Assembly: GCA_933207985.1 (NCBI GenBank)
Contig: OW240912.1
Span: forward strand, 367,792,441-367,856,440
Reading direction: 5' to 3'
DNA: 64,000 nt
Origin: Pelobates cultripes
Taxonomy: Eukaryota; Chordata; Amphibia; Anura; Pelobatidae
Positions 44,305 to 64,000 of this stretch are shown here, piece by piece. Position 1 is the first letter of the stretch. Every line of letters starts with the position of its first letter. Under the pieces are notes generated by a model, which ran no database searches, was not told the origin of the DNA, and saw only the letters and a program-made list of their open reading frames with translations. The translations under genes and the position numbers were made by a program.

Positions 44305-44859
44305 TTAAAGGAACACTATAGTCACCTAAATTACTTTGGCTAAATAAAGCAGTTTTAGTGTATAGATCATTCCCCTGCAATTTCACTGCTCAATTCACTG
44401 TCATTTAGGAGTTTAATCAATTTGTTTCTGTTTATGCAGCCCTAGCCACACCTCCCTTGGCTATGATTGAAAGAGCCTGCATGACAAAAAAAACTGGTTT
44501 CACTTTCAAACAGATGTAATTTAGCTTAAATAATTGTATCTCAATCTCTAAATTGAACTTTAATCACATACAGGAGGCTCTTGAAAGGTCTAGCAAGCTA
44601 TTAACATAGCAGGGGATAAAAAAATATAAATTAAACAGAACTTGCAATAAAGAAAGCCTAAATAGGGCTCTCTTTACAGGAAGTGTTTATGGAAGGCTGT
44701 GCAAGTCACATGCAGAGAGGTGTGACTAGGGTTCATAAACAAAGGGATTAAACTCCTAAATGGCAGAGGATTGAGCAGTGAGGCTGCAGGGGCATATTCT
44801 ATACACCAAAACTGCTTCATTAAACTAAAGTTGTTCAGGTGACTATAGTGTCCCTTTAA
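44305..44859. mobile_element. TTAA-flanked MITE, complete
   Basis: The ends are TTAA|AGGAACACTATAGTCACC and GTGACTATAGTGTCCCT|TTAA. It is the long-form relative of 40344-40611 and shares its right TTAA with the next MITE. Confidence 0.88.
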
Positions 44860-44934
44860 CCCCTAAGGACACATGACATGTGTGACATGTCATGATATCC
44901 TTTTTTTCCAGAAGTTTGGTCCTTAAGGGGTTAA
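44856..44934. mobile_element. CCCCTTAAGGAC MITE abutting another MITE
   Basis: TTAACCCCTAAGGACACATG to GGTCCTTAAGGGGTTAA. It starts in the same TTAA that ends the element at 44305, so one inserted into the TTAA of the other. Confidence 0.85.
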
Positions 44935-45199
44935 TGTGTAGATTAATGGACAGGCCTTGAAAATAGCACTGGAATTTTTTTACATAGAGAAGATTAGTAG
45001 TCAGGAGTTGAAAGGTTATAGCCTACCAACCGTATGTGTATGGACAAAATGTGCTTCTTCTTAACTAGATGTTTTATTTTTATTAGTGCAGTGACAGTAC
45101 AGTAGAATTTCCGATCCAAATGTTTGTTGGTATAAGTTGTTTACATGATCATACTGCATTCTGTTTCATCATATACTCAGTTTTGCAACAGTTTTATAG

Positions 45200-46250
45200 C
45201 AGAATAAAAAAAAAGAATAAAGGAGCATTATAGAATAATATTGCTTTGAGGGGCTTCATGGTGAAGTAAAACTCAAATTATGATGAGATCTTAATAGAAA
45301 CCAGCAGAGAGAGTCATGTTTACGTGTTAAAGTCTATGGTCTTGGTTCCATAGCCAGTTTACTGTAGTAAGGCGTCGAATCATAGTGCGGTCTTAGGGGA
45401 AAAATGGAAGAAAAACTACGGAACATAGCATCTGTAAACTAGGTGTTAACATCCACTGCGTCCATATTGTTGTATAGACCTGTGACTTACTAGTTGCACC
45501 AAACTCTAGCTCCTCCATTGAACACAATTTCTCCATGCAAGAGTACCCCAGCTCCATGAAGGGCTGAGTACATTGCCTCAAAAATGATGGAATCAAGCTT
45601 TTGGTTACATTTAATATGCGTATGGTCATTGACTTCTTATACATTGAGCTAGGGGTTGTGGTGTGGTGCAGGAGGAGTAGGGCTGGCTGGAGAGGTGGTA
45701 GCTTATCAGAAAAACGAGAGATAATGGTGTGGCTCTGCATCCAGAAAGCTGTATGATGGGACTTTCCCACGCAAAGTCGAACGATCAGCTCTTCCACATC
45801 TCCATCAGAGACCAGGTTGGGATTGGTTAATATCCTTCACCACCTGTGGTGTTCTGTACCAAAAGGCAAGTAGCTTGTATTCAGTTTCCTGGACCCCACT
45901 TGAGAGTAAGCAATGATGCATAAATCACATAGCTTCTACCATTGAGAAGCAGAAAAGTTTTCTCCCAGGCTCTTTCCAACTTCTTAAAGTATGCTGCTGG
46001 TGGCAGCCTGGACTGATATTGAAGGACAGTATGCCACCACCCCATGTGCTATTGGGTCAGGTTCTGAGCAAAGAGTGTCGAAGGAGGTAAGAGGTCGAAA
46101 GAGTAGATGTTGTTGGGTAATGTTTCAAAGATATGCCCTGAAGTTGGCGTTATTGAAAGACAGGCATAAATGTCTGTGGTACTTTGCCACCCAGGGTCTG
46201 TAGTGTTGCTATTTTAGGACCCATGGTAAGATGACGATACATAAGGAAGG
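45200..46250 (-). pseudogene. L1/Tx1-type LINE ORF2 C-terminal fragment
   Basis: On the minus strand, upstream pieces include ELEYKLLAFWYRTPQVVKDI, matching the E-x-x-YKLL-x-x-WY-x-TP block of L1/Tx1 ORF2. The open part at 45797-45393 (MEELIVRLCVGKSHHTAFW) continues with LLLLHHTTTPSSMYKKSMTI, RILNVTKSLIP and MEELEFGATSKSQVYTTIW. These follow in order the known C-terminal tail of such polyproteins. Frames are broken, so it is a dead 5'-truncated copy. Confidence 0.82.
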
Positions 46251-46344
46251 GAAACTAGATGTTTCTATCCCACTGGTATATCATTTAGTGTGAATTTCCA
46301 GCCCTACATGTTTTATTCACAATCTGCCTACTGTGAATCTTATT

Positions 46345-46545
46345 TGCAAAAAAGTAATGATGGTCCAGGCACTCAAGTTCAATTCAGTGGGCAGATTTAT
46401 TAGAGCAAAATCGAAACAACGTTTCGGCCCACAACAGGGCCTTTGCCAGCTTCACAAAGACCCTGTTGTGGGCCGAAACGTTGTTTTGATTTTGCTCCAA
46501 TAAATCTGCCCACTGGATTGAACTTGAGTGCCTGGACCATCATCA
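46345..46545. repeat. Foldback with GAAACGT core
   Basis: AGTAATGATGGTCCAGGCAC at 46352 pairs with GTGCCTGGACCATCATCACT at 46529, and CGTTTCGGCCCACAACAGGG pairs with CCCTGTTGTGGGCCGAAACG. The arms are about 90 bp and nearly perfect. The right arm reads GGGCCGAAACGTTG then CCAATAAATCTG, the same order as the repeat at 14345. Confidence 0.9.
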
Positions 46546-46840
46546 CTTTTCTGCAAATCACATTGTGAAGATTGGACAACCTCAGGCCTGGTTGCACACT
46601 GGGATCAAGGAGAGTGCAGTATGCATATTGGAAATTATACTATGAATATTATGTCAACATTTACAACTAAAATTAATATACTACTGGCATGGCATGTCAG
46701 GTCAGTGACACTGTGATTTTATTTAAATGTGATCCTATTTGGTTATTGTGTTTGTCGCACACTGGCCTCTTTGCTTTCAAATTTACACAAATTTAAAAAA
46801 AACTTTTTTTTTCCCCTCTTTTTTTTTTTTTCCCTTCCAG

Positions 46841-57597
<10,757 letters not shown>

Positions 57598-58330
57598 AAA
57601 GGAACACTAACGTTGGCAATACAAAAATGTATTCCTAATGCTAGAGGGTTATAGTATCTGTTTAGATTATTGGGGCCCTGTATCCATTTAAAAACTATTG
57701 TATTTACCGTAATTCCCCCAGTACGCCGGTCTCGCTGTGACCGTCTTGCCTCAATTGGAGATCATCAGTCTTAATGATCACAGACAAGCCAATGCCTCCC
57801 CATTGGGAGGCAAGGGCACGAGTCAGCACTGAGTGAGAATCTCATAAAGGAAGCTCGCTCGGACAGCGACTACACTTAAGTAGTTTTTGGTGCACAGATG
57901 CTGTCTCTTTGTTTGGACTATTATTATTGACATTTTATATTGTCATATAAAATAGGATTTATAACAGGACAGGAGGTATCAACAAATAAGGTGGGAGTGA
58001 AGCAGATCTGGAGGAGAGAATAGAGTTCTCCCTTTTAGGATAGAGCAAGGGTAGGTATGTGAGGTAGAGGTTACTCTGGGAGGCCATAGGCTTTCCTAAA
58101 GAGATGAGGTTTAAGGCACTTCTTAAACGATTGAAGTCTGATGGAGGTAGGCAGGCTATTCCATAGGAAGGGAGCCACCCGCGAGAAGTCCTGCAAGTGT
58201 GTTGTATGATAATGTTAGATGAAGGTGGCAAAAAGAAATGAAAGCAATAATGGTTTCCATGGAAAACTGGTCAACGACATTAAAGTCCAACAAAATTTGT
58301 TAAATACATCATAAGCTCATATATATTCTA
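57598..58330. mobile_element. Two dispersed repeat fragments
   Basis: TTTAAAGGAACACTAACGTTGG at 57596 has a TTAA-MITE end without a clear partner. 57957-58200 (GGCAGGCTATTCCATAGGAA; ACCCGCGAGAAGTCCTGCAA) has the look of a LINE-derived or other frog dispersed repeat; the class is uncertain. Confidence 0.4.
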
Positions 58331-58336
58331 TGTATA

Positions 58337-60276
58337 TCCCCTTATCGACCGTGGACGTACTATTTACGTCTGACAAAAAAAAATGGTCATTAAGGACCGC
58401 AGATGTACCTACTATGACCGCGACAAATAGGAGCCCTGGACTTAGCTGGGACCGACAATCCGTTGCGATCATGGTTGAGCAGCTCCGGCCACCTCGACCC
58501 TCCAGGGCCATGTGATCACTGTGATCACACCGCCGCAATAGGAGTCTAGGAGCTGCCAGCAGGGGGACTGTCTGAGCTGTCAGACAATCCTCCAGGCTGT
58601 TAAAAAGTTTAAAAAAATAAATAAAAAATATATATTATATTATACATATAATATACAAGTTTCTTTGAGATATATACATATATATCTTAAAATACACTTA
58701 TAATGAAATTATATATGTATAATATATCATATTATACATATATAGGAAATAAAAGTGTGTGTGTGTGTATGTATATGTGTGTGTGTGTGTGTGTGTGTAT
58801 ATGTATATATATATATTGTAAATTTAAAAAAAGTATAACATTTATAAAGAACAAACAAAAGCGCTAACTTTGGCCAGTGTTTGTGACTAAGTGGCTACTA
58901 CAAAAGACTGGAAATAACCCATTTGAAATACCCTGGGTTATCTACATTTGAAAATGGTGTGCCATGATGGGGTTATTTCACATTCCTGGGCTACTATATG
59001 GTCTCAAAGGGCAACACAGATCCAGGAAACCAATCTGGCAAACTGACTTGTGCAAGCCCTATACTGACCCTGTTACTTTCCAAAACACCATGTACATGGG
59101 GGGTATTGTTATACTCGGGAGACAAATATGAGTGTTTAAAACAGTAAAACTGTTCACAACGATGAAATCACCAGTAAAAGTGCATATTTTGTGTAAGTTT
59201 TTGCTGAACACATATGGGGGTGTTCTTTGTCAGTAACACATAAAAGGAACTGGGAATCCATGCCTAAAGTACAATGTGAGAGAAAAATAACACAAAAAAA
59301 TGACTACCCAAAAGTTTGAAAAAGACTGGTGGTAGAATTAGTGCATTGAAAGTGTTAAAATACCACCATTTGAAATACCATAGGGTGTCTACCTTTCAAA
59401 AATATATGGTTTGATGGGGTAAATTGTATTGGCTGGCTTCAAAAATGGCCCAAATAGGACATGGGTGCATGATGACCAGCTGAGAAAATTCCAAGTTGGA
59501 AAACTGGAATGCGCACCCTCCAAATAAGGTCTTTTAACCCCCAGAGAACCCGACACACCTGTACATGGTGGGGGTATCACTGTACTCCTGAGATGTTGCT
59601 GAACACATATTGGGGTGTTCTTTGGCAGTAACCCTTAAAGTTCTCCGTACATGTATTCTTAAATTGCTATGTGTGTCAAAAAAAAAATCACAAATTATTA
59701 TTATTTTGTTACAATTTGGAATAGATTGGTGGTAAACTGGTTGCATGAAAAGAGTCAAAATACCCCAAGTTTAATACCTGAGGTTGTCTTCTTTTAAAAA
59801 AATATATACATGTGAAGGGTTATTCAGGGATTCCTGACAGATATCAGTGTTACAATGTAACGTTAATTTTGAAAAAAAAAATGGTTTGGAAATAGCAAAG
59901 TGCTACTTGTACTTATAGCCCTATAACTTTCCAAAAAAAGCTAAGAAAATGTTAACATTGGACATTTCTAAACTCAGGACAACATTTAGAAACTATTTAG
60001 CATGGGTGTTTTTTTTTGGCGGTTGTAGATGCGTAACAGATTATTGGGGTCAAAGTTAGAAAAAGTGCATTAAAAAAAAAAAAAAAATTTCATCATATTT
60101 TATAATTTCTTTATAGTAATTTATATGATATGATGAAAACAATGGTATCTTTAGAAAGACCATTTAATGGCGAGAAAAACTGTAGATAATATGTGCGGGT
60201 ACAGTAACTGAATAAGCGGAAAATTACAGCTAAATACCAAAAATGCAGAAATGTAAAAAGAGCCATGGTCCTTAAC
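58337..60276. mobile_element. Long non-coding repeat with CCCCTTA...GGTCCTTAA ends
   Basis: The start CCCCTTATCGACCGTGGACG and end CCATGGTCCTTAAC resemble the ends of the 80-bp CCCCTTAAGGAC MITEs. The interior has AT and GT microsatellites (58625-58815). It also has two to three diverged copies of a roughly 400-bp unit marked by ACCATGTACATGGGGGGTAT / CCTGTACATGGTGGGGGTAT and ATATGGGGGTGTTCTTTGTC / ATATTGGGGTGTTCTTTGGC. No coding sequence is seen. Confidence 0.6.
58757..58815. repeat. GT and TA microsatellite
   Basis: GTGTGTGTGT runs broken by TATGTATAT, inside the long repeat. Confidence 0.95.
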
Positions 60277-60289
60277 AGTAAGAAAATTT

Positions 60290-62808
60290 TAAAACAGTCT
60301 GGTACTTTTCAGTTTTAATAGTGGGTCCTAAATCTTATATAAGAAGGAAACATCCAAAGTTTAAAAAATAATTAATTTAGCTGAAAGTTTCCTTTCCATG
60401 GTGCTGACTTAGTACTAGTAGGGATTACATAAGTTACGTGCAAAACAGTATTGGCAATAAGCACAGATACTAGCTAGCATATTATTTTTTTGTAAATCAT
60501 CTGTCTCATCCCATCATTCACACACCTAACAATTTTTATTGACAAATGAATAATATTTTAAAATAATTTATTGTACAAACTATGTAAATCAGTTATTATT
60601 GGACCACAAACAGTGAGATTTTGAAGTTTCTTAATCTTGTTCAAATTATATTAGATGTATTGTCAGAACCTTGGCTGTGCTCCATGAGATCTGTTAGGAA
60701 AACTCATTAACCTACACGCTGCTGATTTATGTAACATTATGACATTGTAGGTGGGTATAGCAGAGTTGCTATCGGTAATTAGATACATAAATAGTTCTAT
60801 TTCAGATATCAGTTTGGCAGACCTATTCATACAGGGAAGACACACACGCACATGTTGACCTTCTCCAGAGTTGTCCACCGTTCAATTTATTTGATGTCTT
60901 TGAAGTACAGTGTCAATCTGCTGTAGTGATACACAGCCGAAGGGCTGAAATTTTAGGTTTTAACCAATACAACCTCAATAGAGGCAAATGTAAAATGTCA
61001 CGTGTTCAAAACCTGTGCAAGCCTCTTTGGCTCAAGAGTCGAGCAACTGTCTAGACTAGAAATGCTTTCAAGTGTTTCCTTCAAGATTAGTATAAAATGA
61101 TTATAAAGCGCTGCGGAATTTGACGGCGCTCTATAAATATCATAATAATAATGATTATTAGACTGCATACTACTGGAGTATACTTTGGCACTTGGTTTGT
61201 GAAACAAAGCACTAAAATTATTAATGTATCTGTGATTGACATTATTGTCCAGATACTTGTGTACTATTAAAAATACTATGATCATTACTAAACTGGACTG
61301 GCAAAATCATTCTTCAGGTTATATGCTTGGAGAGTGGGTGTTTGGGGAAATTAATTCAAGGGGACCCCCTGGAAGAGTTTGACAAATAGCATGTGGCGAA
61401 TTTATTGGCAATTCAAAGCACATCATGATTCAAGTTAGTGTTACAGCTCATACTGAATATTGTTACAATGAGCTTGCGAAATGGCATAGGATTTAAGAAT
61501 CAGGCTTACCGTAGGCTCACCTGAACAGAAACACTAGTCCTCTCTAACTGTAAAACACTATCTAACTTCACCTCCCAGGTTCAGTGCAACACTGGGTGCT
61601 GTGAGCCGATAATGATCACTTGTATTGTGAATGGAGTTTGGTATCTGCTGCCTGAACAAACTTTGCAGTTCTGGAGGCAACAGATTAGGTGACAATTTCT
61701 TTTAAATTTACTTTTTATGAGTTTGTTCTTTTTAATGACCAGGATTGAGATTTCTAAAAGGGGGTGGTGGGATAGTGTAACAGAAGTCTTTGTTACATTG
61801 TCACTTGCAAAGAACTGCAGGTCAGACTCCTTCCCTCCAACAATGGGTCCTGACAAAGAAGAGGGTTCTGTTTTGGGGAGACAGGTACACCCTTTCTCTG
61901 GGGTCGGGTCTATCATGATTTTTTTTTTTTTTACTTGAATCATGTAAAATAAAATAACTTTAATATTTACATTAATTTAGCAATTTTAATTGAGGTCAAC
62001 CAGTCCTCGTCTTCTCTACCTAATTTAGACACTTAAAATAATCCAAAGGCAGTGCAAGATAATTTGTGCATTTGACAATACAAGAATTGCATAGTATTCA
62101 ATGCTCTTATTTTTTAATTAAAAAAATAAATGAATTTTTTTTTTTAGGTAGTTATTATGGAAGACTTCTTCATTATACTATGTGAAACTACATAAGAAAC
62201 TTTTACTAATAATATATTTGATTAGAAAATGTAAGTTTAATAAATGCTGTTTCCAGAATATTGGACATTTTGTACTAATAAATAAAAACAAACCTAAAAG
62301 CAGATTGACTTCCTTAACAGGTCTGTCTGATTTTTTAAATAGTGTTTGTGATTATTTTTCTCGGGGTCATTATGTCATGCAAAACCATCATTTCTCTTGA
62401 GTAATGTTCATGTGTCTGGGGCCTCTTAAGTGATGTTCCCAGAAGAAAATGAAAATGTGACTGAGCTGGAGGCAAAAAAAAGGAAACTTGGTGGAAAAAT
62501 TGTACACATAGTGTAGTGCTCAAATGTATTAAGGATTGTGGCAGACGCCCTAATGGGAAGAGGGGTTTCGCCGCCAGAGATGTTCTTTTCCTCCCAGTGT
62601 GAGTAGAGCTGTGATAATCATAAAAAGTAGTGATAAAGCTGTTCCCTACAAGCACGAGACGAGGCTCTGTGTTGAGGGTAAAACTGTAACGTCTTTATTG
62701 GTAGCCACAACTGGTCTTCTATACAGCTCTCCATGCAAGGAGCACTCCCCCCTGGACCTGTGGGTAGACTACAGTAAAAACATACACACAATTACATTGG
62801 CGATCAGG
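60290..62808. other. PROSER1 intron 8, mostly unrecognised
   Basis: No exon seen. AAGCGCTGCGGAATTTGACG followed by GCGCTCTATAAATATCATAA and ATAATAATGA at 61106-61155 matches a retroelement tail common in frogs and fish. A T/A-rich stretch is at 61920-62150. Confidence 0.45.
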
Positions 62809-63910
62809 CAGTGATGTATTTATCATTTGTTCTGCTCGGGCACCCCCACCCCCCCAAATTAAAATTTTCCCTGTGACAGACACAAACACTCTCACTGATA
62901 GATGCATACAGTCATTGACAGACACACACTCTCATATACACTGACAAACAATGACATACACACAGACGTACTGATTTGACACAGATAGACAGACAGACAC
63001 ACTATTACTTAGACACTCACTGACCGCATACACACCCACTGACAGACGCACGCGCTGACAGACGCACTCACTGACCGCATACACACGCACTGACAGACGC
63101 ACACACTCTCTAACCGACACATACGCAGTCATTCACTGACCGACACATACACAGTCATTCACTGACCGACACATACGCAGTCATTCACTGACCGACACAT
63201 ACGCAGTCATTCACTGACCGACACATACGCAGTCATTCACTGACCGACACATACGCAGTCATTCACTGACCGACACATACGCAGTCATTCACTGACCGAC
63301 ACATACGCAGTCATTCACTCAGACACATACGCAGTCATTCACTCAGACACATACACAGTCATTCACTCAGACACATACACACACATTCACTCACACACTC
63401 ACTTAGAGACACATTCACTCACAGACACACACACACATTCACTCACTCACAGACACACACACACACATTTCCACCAACACTCACAAATTATTTTTTAAAT
63501 TTTAATTAAAATCCACCCAGGGATCTTGGGAGAGCTGGAGTGGATTACTTACCTGCGGTCCAGTGGAGCTGCTGGGCTGGCAGGTAGGGGGCGGACAGGC
63601 TGAGTAGGCGGCGAGGGAGCTCTGATTTTCCTGCTCAGCTCCCTGGCACGCCGCATAGTGATACCGGGAGTCAGAGTGATGTCACGTAGTGAGTAAGGGA
63701 GCTGAGCAGGAAGAGCTCAGGTGAGCATGCTCCCTCGTTGCACGCTGCCTACCTCGGAGGGGCTTAAAAGTGGCCAACTCTTGAGCCCCCTAGGACACAA
63801 GGCAAACAAGGAATCTGCCTGGGTGTTTGGGGGTGGCTTTTTTTTGCTGCCCCCTGCAAAGTGCCTCCCAAGGCAGACGCCTTGTGTGCCTCGCGGAAGA
63901 TACATCCGTG
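62809..63910. mobile_element. hAT-type element with internal 26-bp satellite
   Basis: The ends are CAGTGATGTATTTATC and GATACATCCGTG. The flanks CGATCAGG (62801-62808) and CTCTCAGG (63911-63918) match at six of eight. The interior contains a CACAGACA-rich tract, the 26-bp array, and a GC-rich part with AGCTCCCTGGCACGCCGCAT. That GC-rich part corresponds, reversed, to the element at 29918-30757. Confidence 0.75.
63107..63375. repeat. 26-bp tandem array
   Basis: About ten copies of GACACATACGCAGTCATTCA followed by CTGACC, with shorter CACTCA-type variants at the right end. Several consecutive copies are identical, so expansion is recent. Confidence 0.95.
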
Positions 63911-64000
63911 CTCTCAGGTCCAGGACACTCCCACAAAAAACAAGATATAAAACAAGATATTTCCTCCTTTGTGCCTGGGAGATAATTGAGTCAGGGACTG

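Overview
The window is vertebrate nuclear DNA, most likely from a frog or toad. The reasons are large introns, high interspersed-repeat content (TTAA-flanked MITEs, hAT MITEs, Tc1, CR1/L2 and L1/Tx1 fragments of the kinds seen in anurans), and two recognisable vertebrate genes in the order known from tetrapods. I cannot name the species. There is no bacterial, phage or CRISPR content.

Layout. 1-2409 is an orientation-switching minisatellite that appears to sit inside a hAT-type element. 2.4-28 kb is intergenic and repeat-rich, with one compact gene that ordinary ORF calling misses: a two-exon, arginine-rich protamine-like gene on the minus strand (coding 6275-6300 and 6453-6546). It has a 152-bp GT-AG intron, a TATA box and a nearby AATAAA. 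28.15-42.0 kb is a complete NHLRC3 gene on the minus strand: seven coding exons, 344 codons, a hydrophobic N-terminus and NHL-type repeats. 42.36-42.52 kb is a promoter candidate containing two inverted ZNF143-type motifs. 46.84-56.78 kb holds the first eight coding exons of PROSER1 on the plus strand (about 214 residues); the gene continues beyond the window. In mammals NHLRC3 and PROSER1 are also a head-to-head pair, so the synteny supports both calls.

The rest is mobile DNA. At least three TTAA-target (piggyBac-like) MITE families are present, and one copy nested in another shows the TTAA duplication directly. There are hAT elements with 8-bp duplications, three of them carrying private tandem repeats. 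There are also a Tc1/mariner relic, CR1, L2 and L1/Tx1 pieces, a MULE-like foldback with a 10-bp target duplication, and a long foldback in an NHLRC3 intron. An exact 58-bp copy of NHLRC3 intron 2 sequence lies inside a rearranged MITE in intron 1.

The genes have no evident shared pathway. NHLRC3 is a secretory-pathway NHL protein of unknown biochemical role. PROSER1 is a nuclear proline/serine-rich regulator linked to OGT and TET2. The protamine-like protein would package sperm DNA. All assignments are by eye; no search or alignment was run.
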